A stretch of 64,000 bases of DNA from Vibrio sp. NTOU-M3 (GCF_040869035.1 NZ_CP162100.1:2108001-2172000), one strand, 5' to 3'. Shown: positions 28,133 through 38,581, counted from the stretch's first letter. The notes: generated from the sequence alone by a model not told the origin. Numbers and translations: made by a program.

Positions 28133-28816
28133 TTACTCCCTGCCCGCCATTGCTTGACGGTGGAGAATGCTGTGGAATTCTTCAGAGAAAGTCGCGTAAT
28201 TGTGTTCAAGTTTGCCAACTTTATTGCTTAGGCGGTTGTATGCCATTACTGCTGGGATTGCAGCAAAAAGACCCATCGCTGTCGCAACAAGCGCTTCCGC
28301 GATACCTGGTGCAACCATCGCAAGCGTGGCTTGCTTCACTTCACCTAATGCTATGAATGCATGCATGATGCCCCATACGGTACCAAACAGACCAATATAA
28401 GGGCTGATAGAACCAACAGTGGCTAGGAATGGTAGATTGGTTTCTAAGTCATCCACTTCACGGGCAACAGCAACGCGCATCGCTCGCCCTGTTCCTTCCA
28501 TGATAAATTCAGGTGATGACGCGTTTGATTTTCTTAGACGAGCAAACTCAGTAAAGCCTGAGTAGAAGATCTCTTCTGCACCCGTTAAATCGTCTTTGCG
28601 TTTTTTTACATCTTGATACAGAACAGATAAGTCAGCACCAGACCAAAATTTATCTTCAAAAGACTCGGTATCTTTCGTTGCTTGTGAAAGCACTTTGCTA
28701 CGCTTAATGATCATTGCCCATGAGACAATAGACATTCCAAGCAAGATAAGCATAACCATCTTAACCAGTAAGCTGGCTTGCAAAAACAGATCAAGAATTG
28801 AAATATCAGCGGTCAC
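28133..28816 (-). CDS. tolQ: Tol-Pal system protein TolQ
   Basis: 227 residues. Three transmembrane helices (about 15-37, 135-160 and 170-195) of the MotA/TolQ/ExbB family, with the conserved [22 protein letters not shown] and [19 protein letters not shown] segments. The start is a GTG at 28816, which overlaps the end of ybgC by 11 bases and matches the E. coli N-terminus ([19 protein letters not shown]). Confidence 0.97.
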   Translation of the reverse strand: MTADISILDLFLQASLLVKMVMLILLGMSIVSWAMIIKRSKVLSQATKDTESFEDKFWSGADLSVLYQDVKKRKDDLTGAEEIFYSGFTEFARLRKSNASSPEFIMEGTGRAMRVAVAREVDDLETNLPFLATVGSISPYIGLFGTVWGIMHAFIALGEVKQATLAMVAPGIAEALVATAMGLFAAIPAVMAYNRLSNKVGKLEHNYATFSEEFHSILHRQAMAGRE

Positions 28817-29231
28817 TACGAGTTAACTCCATTACAATTGATTGAGGCATTGCTTTAGGCCTCATTTTCTCATTATCAATACATGCTACCTTAACCATTG
28901 CTCGACACAAAGTGGTGCCTTCAGGGTTTACGATTTCCTGACAGAAGCTAATGGTGGCTCTTTTTAGCTCAGAAATGCGGGTGTTGACGATCAATTGGTC
29001 GTCGAGTCGCGCGCCTTGTAAAAAGTCGATGTCCATGTGTCGGACTACAAAACCGATGTTTTGTTCCAACAGAATATGTTGCGATACGCCAACACTGCGA
29101 AGCAGCTCTGTCCGCGCACGTTCAAAGAACTTGAGGTAGTTAGAATGGTAAACCACGCCACCAGCGTCTGTATCTTCGTAATAAACGGTTACAGGCCAAG
29201 TGAATAGTAAAGCATCGTGTTGCACAAGCAT
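28806..29231 (-). CDS. ybgC: Acyl-CoA thioesterase of the tol-pal operon
   Basis: 141 residues, hotdog fold. The segment [27 protein letters not shown] carries the family's catalytic aspartate and matches YbgC. The gene hydrolyses short-chain acyl-CoA and is the first gene of the tol operon in most gammaproteobacteria. I chose the ATG at 29231 ([14 protein letters not shown]) because upstream in-frame starts add residues absent from relatives. It overlaps tolQ. Confidence 0.94.
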   Translation of the reverse strand: MLVQHDALLFTWPVTVYYEDTDAGGVVYHSNYLKFFERARTELLRSVGVSQHILLEQNIGFVVRHMDIDFLQGARLDDQLIVNTRISELKRATISFCQEIVNPEGTTLCRAMVKVACIDNEKMRPKAMPQSIVMELTRSDR

Positions 29232-29321
29232 CCCCAAGTATTTAGCGTAAAGGCAGATACTATAACGCATCAACACTACTTTCATGCAAGCGCATTGAAG
29301 AGAATTCACGCCTTAAAACAA

Positions 29322-29358
29322 AAAAATAGCGCCAACTTTAAATAAGTGGCGCTATTTC
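29322..29358 (-). terminator. Terminator of the cyd operon
   Basis: On the minus strand, AAATAGCGCCA...TGGCGCTATTT (11-base stem) is followed by a T-run. It separates cydABX-ybgE from the tol operon. Confidence 0.92.
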
Positions 29359-29394
29359 ATGAAAATGTTGGCTAAAGGTTCGACATTGTCAGTT

Positions 29395-29697
29395 TCAGAA
29401 CAATCTCAACACCGTGAGGTAGATGAGAATGGTCAAAGAGAAATACGGGCTGAACAGTACTTGCCAATACCAGTTGCGGGGTTTAAAGCTAAGACCAAAC
29501 ACCATGCTTGAACATATTGCCCAAATCAATAATGGTGAAATCAATGCGTTAAAACCACCGATGCTGTTGGAGTACGCTTCAGGGTCCCACATAACCATGG
29601 CAACATGGTAGAAACCTAAAACCATTGATAAGACCCGAAATAGGGCCTTATCTAATGGTGCATGTAGCTTCGCTACCTGCGCAGCGAGATTACTCAC
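29395..29697 (-). CDS. ybgE: Cyd operon protein YbgE
   Basis: 100 residues with three predicted membrane helices, including LVLGFYHVAMVMWDP and PLLIWAICSSMVFGLSF. It is the usual companion of cydABX; its role is not settled. The GTG start at 29697 overlaps the end of cydX by eight bases (GTGAGTAA), which supports coupled translation. Confidence 0.85.
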   Translation of the reverse strand: MSNLAAQVAKLHAPLDKALFRVLSMVLGFYHVAMVMWDPEAYSNSIGGFNALISPLLIWAICSSMVFGLSFKPRNWYWQVLFSPYFSLTILIYLTVLRLF

Positions 29698-29797
29698 TGT
29701 CTTTGTCCATCATTTCTGAATGCTCAAGCCAAAGAGCATTGATGATACCGAATGCACAAGCAAGTAGTACACCTAGAATCCATGCGAAATACCACAT
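29690..29797 (-). CDS. cydX: Cytochrome bd oxidase small subunit CydX
   Basis: 35 residues: MWYFAWILGVLLACAFGIIN followed by a short polar tail with EHSEMMDKDSE. A single membrane helix and the MWYFAWILG start are diagnostic of CydX, which stabilises the haem groups of cytochrome bd. It begins 12 bases after cydB ends and overlaps ybgE. GGAG lies upstream of the start. Confidence 0.95.
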   Translation of the reverse strand: MWYFAWILGVLLACAFGIINALWLEHSEMMDKDSE

Positions 29798-29809
29798 AGT
29801 TAATACTCC

Positions 29810-30946
29810 TTAGTAAGCTGAAACGTCGTTATCTTCGATGTGTTTCTTATCTAGACGACCGAACATCTTGTAGTAAGTCCAAGTCGTGTAGCCAAGAATC
29901 ACAGGTACCATGACAGCTGCAACGGCAGTCATTAGACCAAGCGTCAATTCACTTGCTGTTGAATCCCACATCGTCAAACTGTGGCTAGGTACAAGGCTTG
30001 AAGGCATCACGAATGGGAACATTGCGAAACCTGCCGTCAAGATAACCCCTGCGTTTGCCAAGCTTGAGAATAGGAACGCAAAACCACCACGTTCAAAACG
30101 AGATGCAATCACGGCAAGTAAAGGCATAGACACGCCTAGTACAGGTGCCGCCCACATTGCTGGGTACGTTTCAAAGTTCGTCATCCAAGCGCCTGCTTGT
30201 TGAACCACTTCTTTATTTAGTGGATTTGAGTCCGCTAGTGTATCTATTGTGCTAGTAATCACATAACCATCGATAGACTGAACCCAAAAACCACCAATGA
30301 CAAACAGAGCAACTGCTACTAAACCTGCAATTTGGGCAACATTACGTGCACGAGCATGCACGGCTTCTGTTGTTTTCATTTGTAGCCAAGTTGCACCTTG
30401 AAGTACAAATAGCATTAGGCTTAGCACACCACACAATAGTGCAAATGGGTTTAGCAGTGCGAAGAATGAACCTTTGTACTGCGACATTAGCAGGTCATTC
30501 AGCTCAAATGGCACACCTTGTAGCAAGTTACCAAACGCAACACCGAAGATCACTGGTGGCACTGCACCACTGAAACAGATTGCGCCGTCCCATGCATTAC
30601 GCCATTTAGGGTTCTCGATTTTCGAACGGTAATCTAAACCAAGTGGACGCATCCAAAGTGCAGCCAAGGTAACGTACATCGCTAGGTAGAAACCAGAGAA
30701 TGACGTTGCATACACTAGAGGCCAAGCAGCGAACAGTGCACCACCAGCCGTGATCAACCAAACTTGGTTACCATCCCAGTGCGGCGCGATGGTATTAATC
30801 ATCACACGACGTTCTGTGTCATTTTTACCGATAACAGGCACAAGCGCACCAACGCCCATATCGAAACCATCGGTTACAGCGAAGCCAACCAGTAGAACAC
30901 CAATCAGAATCCACCAGATCAGTCGTAAGATTTCGTAATCAAACAT
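29810..30946 (-). CDS. cydB: Cytochrome bd ubiquinol oxidase subunit II
   Basis: 378 residues, nine or so membrane helices. Characteristic segments are the N-terminal ILRLIWWILIGVLLVGFAVTDGFDMGVGAL, the HWDGNQVWLITAGGALFAAWP loop and the late MFPFVMPSS. With CydA and CydX it forms the high-affinity terminal oxidase used at low oxygen. It lies 16 bases after cydA. Confidence 0.97.
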   Translation of the reverse strand: MFDYEILRLIWWILIGVLLVGFAVTDGFDMGVGALVPVIGKNDTERRVMINTIAPHWDGNQVWLITAGGALFAAWPLVYATSFSGFYLAMYVTLAALWMRPLGLDYRSKIENPKWRNAWDGAICFSGAVPPVIFGVAFGNLLQGVPFELNDLLMSQYKGSFFALLNPFALLCGVLSLMLFVLQGATWLQMKTTEAVHARARNVAQIAGLVAVALFVIGGFWVQSIDGYVITSTIDTLADSNPLNKEVVQQAGAWMTNFETYPAMWAAPVLGVSMPLLAVIASRFERGGFAFLFSSLANAGVILTAGFAMFPFVMPSSLVPSHSLTMWDSTASELTLGLMTAVAAVMVPVILGYTTWTYYKMFGRLDKKHIEDNDVSAY

Positions 30947-30962
30947 TTTCTGTCTCCTTGCC

Positions 30963-32549
30963 TTACGCTTCTACTTGGCGACTAACTTTGTCTTCAACAG
31001 AGTCAGCGTTTTGCTCAAAGTGGTAACGGCCTGTTTTAAGGCTGCTTGGTCCTTTACGAGCGAATTTCACCATGAGGTAAACTTCTGCAATTAAGAACAC
31101 AGTGTACAGTGCCAAGATAGCGAATAGAGAAGTCCATAGTTCGCCAATGGTCAGTGCAGAAGCCGCAACATGTGTTGGCAGAATCTCACCAACTGCCCAT
31201 GGCTGACGACCATACTCAGCAACAAACCAGCCCGCTTCGATTGCAATCCAAGGTAGTGGAATGCTGAACAGTGCCGCTTTTAGGATCCAAGGTTTTTGCT
31301 CTATCTTTTGACGACATGTTTGAACAAACGCAGCACCAAATACAAATAGCATGATGAAGCCACAGCCAACCATAATGCGGAACGACCAGAATAGTGGCCA
31401 TACTGTTGGGATAGAATCATCCGCAGCCGCTTGGATTTGCTCTTCTGTCGCATCAACAACCTTATCGGTATAACGCTTAAGTAACAGGCCGTAACCTAGG
31501 TCACCTTTTACTTCGTCAAATGCTGCCATGTTTTCAGCAGATTTGTCACCAGCACGAAGTTTCTCAAGTAACTCATAGGCATACATACCTGTACGGATAC
31601 GATCAACGTGTTCATCACGCAGGTCACGTAGACCTGTCACTTGCTCATCAAAGGAGCGAGTCGCGATGATACCCATCACGTAAGGAATCTTGATGGCGTA
31701 ATCCGTTTCCATGGTTTCTTGGTTAGGGATACCAAACATGGTGAACGCGGCAGGTGCTGGCTCAGTGTGCCACTCCGCTTCTACTGCAGCGAGTTTTACT
31801 TTCTGAACTTCACCTAGCTCGTAGCCTGATTCGTCACCGAGTACGATTACAGACAAGATAGCAGCCATACCGAATGAAGCAGCGATAGCAAATGAGCGAC
31901 GGGCGAATGCGATGTCACGACCTTTCAATAGGTAGTATGAGCTGATGCCTAGAATAAACATTGCGCCAGTTGTGTAACCAGATGCGACAGTGTGAACGAA
32001 CTTAACCTGAGCCACTGGGTTTAGAACAACCTCAGCAAAGCTCACCATTTCCATTCGCATGGTTTCAAAGTTGAACTCAGCGCCCACTGGGTTTTGCATC
32101 CAACCGTTCGCGACGAGGATCCAAAGTGCCGAGAAGTTAGAACCTAGTGCCACCAACCAAGTAACCACGAGGTGCTGACGTTTCGACAATCGGTCCCAGC
32201 CGAAGAAGAACAAGCCAACAAAGGTTGATTCAAGGAAAAACGCCACAAGTGCTTCGATAGCCAGAGGTGCCCCGAAAATGTCCCCGACGTAATGAGAATA
32301 GTACGACCAGTTGGTACCAAATTGGAATTCCATGGTAAGGCCGGTAGCCACACCAAGTGCGAAGTTAATACCAAAAAGCTTACCCCAGAACTTAGTCATG
32401 TCCTTGTAGATTTGCTTGTCAGTCATTACGTACAGTGACTCCATGATGGCTAGCAAGAAAGCCATACCTAAAGTCAGAGGTACGAATAGGAAGTGATACA
32501 TCGCGGTCAGTGCAAACTGCAATCGCGACAGATCAACGACATCGATCAT
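30963..32549 (-). CDS. cydA: Cytochrome bd ubiquinol oxidase subunit I
   Basis: 528 residues, holding haems b558, b595 and d. The N-terminal [20 protein letters not shown] contains the conserved His19 region; [14 protein letters not shown] is the hallmark C-terminal motif, and a quinol-binding Q loop lies at about 250-390. I chose the ATG at 32549 because it has AGGAG upstream and matches the family N-terminus; an in-frame start lies at 32579. It is first in the operon, behind a region with FNR- and ArcA-type sites. Confidence 0.97.
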   Translation of the reverse strand: MIDVVDLSRLQFALTAMYHFLFVPLTLGMAFLLAIMESLYVMTDKQIYKDMTKFWGKLFGINFALGVATGLTMEFQFGTNWSYYSHYVGDIFGAPLAIEALVAFFLESTFVGLFFFGWDRLSKRQHLVVTWLVALGSNFSALWILVANGWMQNPVGAEFNFETMRMEMVSFAEVVLNPVAQVKFVHTVASGYTTGAMFILGISSYYLLKGRDIAFARRSFAIAASFGMAAILSVIVLGDESGYELGEVQKVKLAAVEAEWHTEPAPAAFTMFGIPNQETMETDYAIKIPYVMGIIATRSFDEQVTGLRDLRDEHVDRIRTGMYAYELLEKLRAGDKSAENMAAFDEVKGDLGYGLLLKRYTDKVVDATEEQIQAAADDSIPTVWPLFWSFRIMVGCGFIMLFVFGAAFVQTCRQKIEQKPWILKAALFSIPLPWIAIEAGWFVAEYGRQPWAVGEILPTHVAASALTIGELWTSLFAILALYTVFLIAEVYLMVKFARKGPSSLKTGRYHFEQNADSVEDKVSRQVEA

Positions 32550-32676
32550 GATTACTCCTATGTGTCGGCTGAAAGACACTTTCTACATATCTTGCAATAA
32601 GCAACCACTCATTAAAAAATTATAAAGAATGTTGTTAAAAAGCAGCTTATTGTTACCAATATGTACCGATACGGTT

Positions 32677-32686
32677 AGTTAATTGT
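32677..32686 (-). promoter_or_regulatory. ArcA-like site upstream of cydA
   Basis: AGTTAATTGT resembles the ArcA consensus (A/T)GTTAATTA(A/T) at eight of ten positions. It lies about 130 bases upstream of the cydA start. The site is short and could occur by chance, but ArcA control of cyd is established in enteric relatives. Confidence 0.4.
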
Positions 32687-32766
32687 TAAGCATCAGCTAA
32701 TATAGCTAGGGCTAATATTACTGCTAAAATAAGATTGTTTCAAAAGGTTTATAGTTTGATTCTGCT

Positions 32767-32830
32767 TTGATTTGTATCAACTTTTGTTTCAAGAATTTGT
32801 ACACAAAAGCATCACATTGACTTGGATCAA
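32767..32830 (-). promoter_or_regulatory. Two FNR boxes upstream of cydA
   Basis: TTGATTTGTATCAA at 32767-32780 is a perfect match to the FNR consensus TTGAT-N4-ATCAA. TTGACTTGGATCAA at 32817-32830 matches at nine of ten positions. They lie about 220 and 270 bases upstream of cydA in a gene-free stretch of about 460 bases, which fits oxygen control of cytochrome bd. Confidence 0.75.
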
Positions 32831-32956
32831 TAGAATTTCATACGATTTGTTAAGGGAAGGTAAGGATGAGCCAGCCTAAAAGGCTGCGGGGATACAGTGA
32901 GTTAACAATCAATAAATAACGATCACTTCTCAATGAAGAGACCGCACATCACTTTA

Positions 32957-32972
32957 TGTGACATAGATCACT
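32957..32972. promoter_or_regulatory. CRP-like site between cydA and ruvB
   Basis: TGTGACATAGATCACT matches the CRP consensus TGTGA-N6-TCACA at nine of ten positions. It is about 410 bases upstream of cydA and 40 bases past the end of ruvB. The rest of the stretch between 32831 and 32956 holds a small hairpin (AGCC-TAAAA-GGCT) but no gene. Confidence 0.5.
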
Positions 32973-32975
32973 TTA

Positions 32976-33006
32976 GAAAAATATTGCCGGAAGGTATTCC
33001 GGCAAT
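32976..33006 (-). terminator. Terminator of the ruv genes
   Basis: On the minus strand, ATTGCCGGAA-TACC-TTCCGGCAAT is followed by ATTTTTC. It lies seven bases past the ruvB stop. Confidence 0.92.
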
Positions 33007-33012
33007 GCAATC

Positions 33013-34017
33013 TTACTTTTCAATTCCGAAATGGAGATAAGCGCGATCGGTGGCAATTCGCCCCCTAGGTGTTCTTTGTAGGTAACCCTGTTGAATAAGG
33101 TAAGGTTCCAAAACGTCTTCAATCGTATCTTTCTCCTCACCTATCGCTGCCGCCATATTATCTAAACCCACCGGACCACCGCCAAATTTCTCCATAATGG
33201 CAAGTAGCAGTTTTCTGTCCATGTAGTCAAAACCTTGAGCATCGACATCCAACATATTTAATGCTTTATCCGCAACGTCTGCACAGATATGACCGTTACC
33301 TTTCACTTCGGCATAATCACGAACGCGTCGAAGTAAGCGGTTTGCAATACGTGGTGTACCACGAGCACGGCGCGCGACTTCCAATGCCCCTTCTTGCTCC
33401 ATCGATAGATTCAGGCAATCGGCACTGCGCTTAACAATATTTTGTAAGTCCGCTACTTTGTAATATTCCAAACGTTGAGTAATACCAAAACGGTCACGTA
33501 GCGGCGAGGTTAATGAACCGGCTCGAGTCGTTGCACCAATCAGGGTAAAAGGAGGCAGGTCAATTTTAATTGAGCGAGCCGCTGGGCCTTCACCAATCAT
33601 GATATCTAGTTGATAGTCTTCCATCGCAGGATATAAGACTTCTTCAACCATTGGACTCAAACGGTGGATCTCGTCAATAAATAGCACATCGTTTTCTTCC
33701 AAGTTAGTCAACAGCGCTGCAAGATCTCCTGCTTTTTCAAGCACCGGACCCGATGTGGTGCGGATGTTTACACCCATCTCATTGGCGACGATGTTAGCTA
33801 ACGTGGTTTTACCAAGCCCCGGAGGCCCAAATATCAACAAATGATCGAGTGCTTCTTCACGAAGTTGGGCTGCTTTGATGAAGATCTCCATTTGATCACG
33901 CACATGGTCTTGCCCTTGATAGTCTTGCAACTTTTTCGGACGTATCGCGCGATCAATGATGTCTTCTTCTTTATAAACCGGATTCTCCGGTGCGATTAAA
34001 CGATCTGCTTCAATCAT
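33013..34017 (-). CDS. ruvB: Holliday junction branch migration ATPase RuvB
   Basis: 334 residues. AAA+ motor: Walker [10 protein letters not shown] at about 65, Walker B LFIDEIHR at about 113, sensor [17 protein letters not shown] at about 160, and a C-terminal winged helix with TPRGRIATD. RuvB hexamers drive branch migration with RuvA. It follows ruvA by 39 bases. Confidence 0.98.
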   Translation of the reverse strand: MIEADRLIAPENPVYKEEDIIDRAIRPKKLQDYQGQDHVRDQMEIFIKAAQLREEALDHLLIFGPPGLGKTTLANIVANEMGVNIRTTSGPVLEKAGDLAALLTNLEENDVLFIDEIHRLSPMVEEVLYPAMEDYQLDIMIGEGPAARSIKIDLPPFTLIGATTRAGSLTSPLRDRFGITQRLEYYKVADLQNIVKRSADCLNLSMEQEGALEVARRARGTPRIANRLLRRVRDYAEVKGNGHICADVADKALNMLDVDAQGFDYMDRKLLLAIMEKFGGGPVGLDNMAAAIGEEKDTIEDVLEPYLIQQGYLQRTPRGRIATDRAYLHFGIEK

Positions 34018-34056
34018 GAATATAATCTCAATTCCAGCAAGTTAGCGGCTTGTGGC

Positions 34057-34674
34057 TTACACCATGGATTTTAGTGCATCGCGAATAAGCTCTTCTGAAG
34101 TCATGCCAGCTTGCATCACCTGAGACACAACTTTAGATGCCTGAGTTGGTTTATAACCTAATGCCAGAAGTGCGCTGATCGCTTCTTCTTCAGCATTTGC
34201 ACTCGCATCGCTTGGCGCAGAGTCAATCGGTGCTGCGTCCGTATGAGGCGTGAAGAGATCTCCCGCGCCCCAACCTTTGAGGCGATCTTTCATTTCAACA
34301 ACAAGACGTTCTGCTGTTTTCTTACCTACACCCGGTAATTTTACTAATGTCGAAATATCTTCTCGTTCAACGCAAGAAACAAATTGGCTCGCCGTCATTC
34401 CTGAGAGGATTCCTAGGCCAAGTTTAGGCCCAACACCGTTTGCTTTGATCACTTCACGGAAAAGTGCACGTTCTTTTACGGTATTAAAGCCATAAAGTAG
34501 CTGTGCGTCTTCGCGAACAACAAAATGAGTATAGATAATGGCTTCTTCACCAACATTTGGCAGCTCATAGAAACAGCTCATTGGCATTTGCACTTCATAA
34601 CCAATGCCGTTGACTTCAATAAGCAGTTCAGGGGGTTGTTTTTCGATAAGCGTACCGCGAAGACGTCCAATCAC
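34057..34674 (-). CDS. ruvA: Holliday junction binding protein RuvA
   Basis: 205 residues starting at a GTG (34674) with AGGA about ten bases upstream, giving the standard N-terminus MIGRLRGTL. Domain I is an OB fold, domain II has helix-hairpin-helix motifs ([17 protein letters not shown] and [21 protein letters not shown]), and domain III binds RuvB. Upstream in-frame starts up to 34779 would add 35 non-conserved residues and were rejected. Confidence 0.97.
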   Translation of the reverse strand: MIGRLRGTLIEKQPPELLIEVNGIGYEVQMPMSCFYELPNVGEEAIIYTHFVVREDAQLLYGFNTVKERALFREVIKANGVGPKLGLGILSGMTASQFVSCVEREDISTLVKLPGVGKKTAERLVVEMKDRLKGWGAGDLFTPHTDAAPIDSAPSDASANAEEEAISALLALGYKPTQASKVVSQVMQAGMTSEELIRDALKSMV

Positions 34675-34805
34675 TGGGAGATCCTGTTTTATGGGGAAAG
34701 ATATGCGGTTGATGATAATAAATAACTGGATGGATAGCCAGTAAAAACTCGGGAGAGCAGCTGAGAACCAGAGCCGCACATCGGCATGCTCTGGTGAAGA
34801 TCACC

Positions 34806-35327
34806 TTATCGGTAGCGTCCTCTGCGGGCGGCGGTAGCCTTACCTGCAAGTGCAACCAAGGTTTTATTGGTATTAGCGTGACATATTGCAACGCCGAGCG
34901 CGTCGGCCGCATCGGCTTGCGGCTTAGCGGGTAACTTTAGCATTTGCTGAACCATATGCTGAACTTGCTCTTTATCCGCCCCACCAGTACCCACCACGGC
35001 TTGCTTAATTAACCTAGCGGCATACTCATAAACTGGAAGATCAGCATTTACGGCAGCCACGATTGCACTCCCACGAGCTTGACCCAGCTTCAGTGCTGAG
35101 TCTGCGTTTCTCGCCATGAAAACTTGCTCAATGGCGAATACATCAGGTTGAAACTGAGTGATAATTTCAGATACGCCTGCATAAATTTGTTTCAAACGGC
35201 CCGGTAGCTCTTTTTCAGATGTGCGAATACAACCACTACCGAGATATTGCAAATGACGCCCTTGTTGTCGAATGACACCATAACCCGTAATTCTGGAGCC
35301 TGGGTCTATGCCTAAAATGATCGACAT
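34806..35327 (-). CDS. ruvC: Holliday junction resolvase RuvC
   Basis: 173 residues. The RNase H-like fold shows the catalytic acids in [12 protein letters not shown] (Asp7), FAIEQVF (about Glu67) and the [12 protein letters not shown] segment (about Asp138-141). It resolves Holliday junctions together with RuvAB and is first in the ruvCAB run. Confidence 0.98.
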   Translation of the reverse strand: MSIILGIDPGSRITGYGVIRQQGRHLQYLGSGCIRTSEKELPGRLKQIYAGVSEIITQFQPDVFAIEQVFMARNADSALKLGQARGSAIVAAVNADLPVYEYAARLIKQAVVGTGGADKEQVQHMVQQMLKLPAKPQADAADALGVAICHANTNKTLVALAGKATAARRGRYR

Positions 35328-35407
35328 GGTTATCCTATATCTGATTGCTAATTTTTGGGTTGGCTATCATATAGCAGCCGTGAGCACGATGCGAGGCACA
35401 AAGTTGA

Positions 35408-37147
35408 TTACAACGCAGTTATGACAGCGCGGCTAGACAACCCTGCCTCTAAGCTAATTTCAATCACTTGCGTTGCCTCATGGTTCAGTTTTTCTCCAGT
35501 CCAGTAATCGTACCAATAAACAGGATAATTCGAAGTCAAGGTGATCTCTCTTGCAGCTTGGCCATAATTAAAGACGCAATGCAGATCGTTACGCTCAGTC
35601 AAAGGCAGAAAAGCATGGTTGAGCCCCAATGAAGTAAACCTGGCAGACTCTTGTGTGTGCTTATGGCGTAAAGCTAACTTATTTAGACTAGTTTTAGCAA
35701 AAGAGGTTAAGTCTGGTAATGGATCGCCGGACAACAGTAGTCCACCACAAGCCAGTAATACATCACGATGAAATTCATAGTAACGCCTTTCTGTTGCTTG
35801 ATTAGCCAAAGAAACAAACGTTGCGCAGTCGGGATCGATCTGCCAGATTTTCCGATGCTGCCAGCTACGATAGAAGGTTTCCTGCGCGATCTGCTCAAAC
35901 CGTCGCTCATCCCGCTCAACATCATCAGACACTCGCATCGCATCAACCAAACCTAAAGAAGGCCACATGGGGGCATTACAGCCAAGAATCATCGCTTCTC
36001 CGGCACCTTCAATAATCGCTTCCATCCCCAGTCGATAGGCCTCCACTCCAGTAACGCCAGAAAGTAGCCTTTGCCCTTTTAAGCTTCCCCAATAATTCGC
36101 ATCGAGTTTAAAAAGCTCTATCCCCCACTCTTCCCGCATCGTCCGAACAACTTCCGTTAAGTGTTCCTGGACTTCTGGGTTTGTGGTGTCAAGAATATAC
36201 CAAGGCGTGCAACGCCAGCCCGCATAAGTGACATCTTCTGCTTTAAGAAACTTGCCATTTGCATGGCGGACAAACCAATCCGGGTTTTCTTTAAAAACAC
36301 GTGACTCACCCTGCGCAATAAAAGGAGCCAACCAAATGCCCGGCTTTTTCCCTTGCGCTTTCAGCTCTTCGACCAAGTGTTTAATACCATGTTCGAATTT
36401 AACCGAAGGCGTCAACCAATCCCCCATGTAAGCTTGATAACCATCATCTAGCAATACGTAAGAGAGCTTTTCAAGATCGCCATGCATTTTTCCAACGTTA
36501 TCAAGGATATTTTGTTCCGTAACCTGAGCATAATACGCGTACCAAGAACACCAACCTAATGGTGAATCTCGTTTTACGTTTGGCCTTGGAGGATGATGGT
36601 TAGCAATAAGCGCCGCGAATGCCTGATATAGCTGCGACAATGAGTCACCGCTTAATATGACGACAGACTCTAGCGCTAAGGAAGGCCAATCTTGTGGATG
36701 TGTATTTTCACCATCAATACACGCGCAGAGCACGCGCTTTTTTCCATTCGTGACGATATCAAAGTAGCCCGCAAAACGGTTACAGCTGGTAAAACCTAGC
36801 AAGGTATAGCCCGTTGACTCTTCAATCACAAGGTAGTTGTAGTAACGTTTGGGATGGTTGGCTGAGTATATACGATAGCTTGGACTATCATCAGGACAGC
36901 GTCCGATATCTATCGGCTCATCAGCGGTACCTGATGTTTGGGCAAGCATTTGAAAGCCATCTCCAAGTAGCCGAGCTTGCGATTCAAAGTTAAAAGGCAT
37001 TTGGAAAAGTACATAACGGCCAGAAACAGGATCATTTGATAATCCGTTGTAACTGAAGTGCAGTTCATTTTGCTGAGAGACCACATCTAAGTCTGCGTTA
37101 CTAACCAACACTTGGTGTCGGTTGTCCAGCGTAATGATATTAGACAT
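35408..37147 (-). CDS. Alpha-galactosidase-like glycoside hydrolase (GH36 clan)
   Basis: 579 residues, no signal peptide, so probably cytoplasmic. A beta-sandwich N-terminus is followed by a TIM barrel with GWCSWYAYY (about 198), VLLDDGYQ (about 231) and KPGIWLAPF (about 268). The likely nucleophile is Asp349 (FKLDANYWG) and the likely acid/base is Asp408 or Asp409 (MRVSDDVERD). It would remove alpha-galactosyl units from imported sugars. No sugar transporter or lac/mel gene is next to it; a porin gene lies upstream on the same strand, 244 bases away. Its position directly before ruvC looks accidental. Confidence 0.85.
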   Translation of the reverse strand: MSNIITLDNRHQVLVSNADLDVVSQQNELHFSYNGLSNDPVSGRYVLFQMPFNFESQARLLGDGFQMLAQTSGTADEPIDIGRCPDDSPSYRIYSANHPKRYYNYLVIEESTGYTLLGFTSCNRFAGYFDIVTNGKKRVLCACIDGENTHPQDWPSLALESVVILSGDSLSQLYQAFAALIANHHPPRPNVKRDSPLGWCSWYAYYAQVTEQNILDNVGKMHGDLEKLSYVLLDDGYQAYMGDWLTPSVKFEHGIKHLVEELKAQGKKPGIWLAPFIAQGESRVFKENPDWFVRHANGKFLKAEDVTYAGWRCTPWYILDTTNPEVQEHLTEVVRTMREEWGIELFKLDANYWGSLKGQRLLSGVTGVEAYRLGMEAIIEGAGEAMILGCNAPMWPSLGLVDAMRVSDDVERDERRFEQIAQETFYRSWQHRKIWQIDPDCATFVSLANQATERRYYEFHRDVLLACGGLLLSGDPLPDLTSFAKTSLNKLALRHKHTQESARFTSLGLNHAFLPLTERNDLHCVFNYGQAAREITLTSNYPVYWYDYWTGEKLNHEATQVIEISLEAGLSSRAVITAL

Positions 37148-37391
37148 ATTACCCCTCCTGCCTACTGTCCCTTTCTTTGGAATTACAGCACTGGAAGCGG
37201 CTGTTGTCTATTTGGTCTTTAACTCAAAGAGTTAGGGGTATCACGTTTTAATGGAAAGATAGGGGGTTGTTCAGAAGAGGAGGAAAGCGCCCCCAATCCA
37301 GAGGGCGAAAAAGGCAGTGGATTATGATGCCAAGCGTCCTGCTTAAAAATGGCCCACTCATAGCGAATAGGCCATAAATTCAAGATTGAAT

Positions 37392-38369
37392 TTAGAAGTC
37401 GTATGCAACTTTAACAAATGCAGCTAGATCATCTTCCACGTCATCTGATAGATCAACTTTGAAGTCAACCAAAGTAGAAAACTTCTGAGTAAATTGGTAA
37501 GAACCACCAAAGTTTACCCACTCCTCGTTTTCTTTATCCGCATATCCTGCAGCTAGGTATAGTTTATCAATAGTGTAGCCTGCAGAAACACTGTACAGAT
37601 TAATATCTTTACCATCGAATGCTTCTTCGTTAGCAAAGTTAGCACCAAAAGCAAGTTGACCTACAGTAACCACACCGTTAACTAGATAAATCTGTTCAAC
37701 ATCATCTAGTGCTACTTGATTATTGTTGTCGTCATTCAGCTCATAACCAGCATTGATTTGGAAGGTCTCATTTTCAAAACCTACATAACCATTAAAACCA
37801 TGTTGGTCTGAACCATCAGCTTCGCGGTCACCGTAGTATGATAACGCATATTTGAAGCCTTCTTTCATGCCTTCAAACTTTAAAACTTGACGCACATCAG
37901 AAGCATCAGAAGCTGAAGCACCGAATTCAACTGTTAAATCGGCTGCACCGTCCACTGCATCCAAAGCCGAATCATTTGCATAACCAATAGATGCAAGACC
38001 AAAGCCTGTTTTGTAGCCTACCCAAGTATCAATTATTTCAAACTTACCTGGAGAAGTTGAATAGTTGTCTTCTAGATCAAATTCACCAGCAAACTGGCCT
38101 AAAACATTACCATTTTGATAGTTTACAAAAAGGTCAAAACCAGTGACACCATCGTTGTAAAACTCTTTCTTCTCGTTACCTTCTTTACGACCTTCTTGGT
38201 AATAGCCACCAGCTGCAAACTGACCTGACACAGAAAATTGTTCACCCGAAAGAATGAGATCAATCATTGACTCACGAGCACGCTCTGATGCAGAAGATGC
38301 CGTTGTATCTGCTGCTACTGCTGAACCTGCGCTCAATGCAAGCGCAAGTGCCACTGCTGTCTTTTTCAT
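37392..38369 (-). CDS. Outer membrane porin
   Basis: 325 residues. Signal peptide MKKTAVALALALSAGSAVAA, then alternating beta strands such as FSVSGQFAAGGYYQEG, GNVLGQFAGEFDL, FKYALSYYGD and TFQINAGYEL, ending in the outer-membrane signature VKVAYDF with a terminal Phe. It is rich in Asp and Glu, as in marine porins. Substrate specificity is not visible. The upstream region (38370-38718) is AT-rich and holds a CRP-like site. Confidence 0.88.
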   Translation of the reverse strand: MKKTAVALALALSAGSAVAADTTASSASERARESMIDLILSGEQFSVSGQFAAGGYYQEGRKEGNEKKEFYNDGVTGFDLFVNYQNGNVLGQFAGEFDLEDNYSTSPGKFEIIDTWVGYKTGFGLASIGYANDSALDAVDGAADLTVEFGASASDASDVRQVLKFEGMKEGFKYALSYYGDREADGSDQHGFNGYVGFENETFQINAGYELNDDNNNQVALDDVEQIYLVNGVVTVGQLAFGANFANEEAFDGKDINLYSVSAGYTIDKLYLAAGYADKENEEWVNFGGSYQFTQKFSTLVDFKVDLSDDVEDDLAAFVKVAYDF

Positions 38370-38565
38370 TTTTATTTGTTCCTATAAATTTTTATTTATG
38401 TGAGCAAAAGGATTCCTCATTTGCTCTGGGGCAGAAATTATTCAAGCCAAGAAGATTTCACAAATAAAACAATCAAAAACAAACTAAATGAATTGAGCGC
38501 CAACTCATCAAAAAAATAAAAGAAAATAAAAATCGATTAACCAAACGGCAATATTTACCCCTCGG

Positions 38566-38581
38566 TGAGATAAAGATCACA
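38566..38581. promoter_or_regulatory. CRP-like site between porin and solute-binding protein
   Basis: TGAGATAAAGATCACA matches TGTGA-N6-TCACA at nine of ten positions. It lies in the 349-base divergent region, about 200 bases upstream of the porin start and 140 bases upstream of the solute-binding protein start. Nothing else was recognised in this stretch. Confidence 0.5.
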
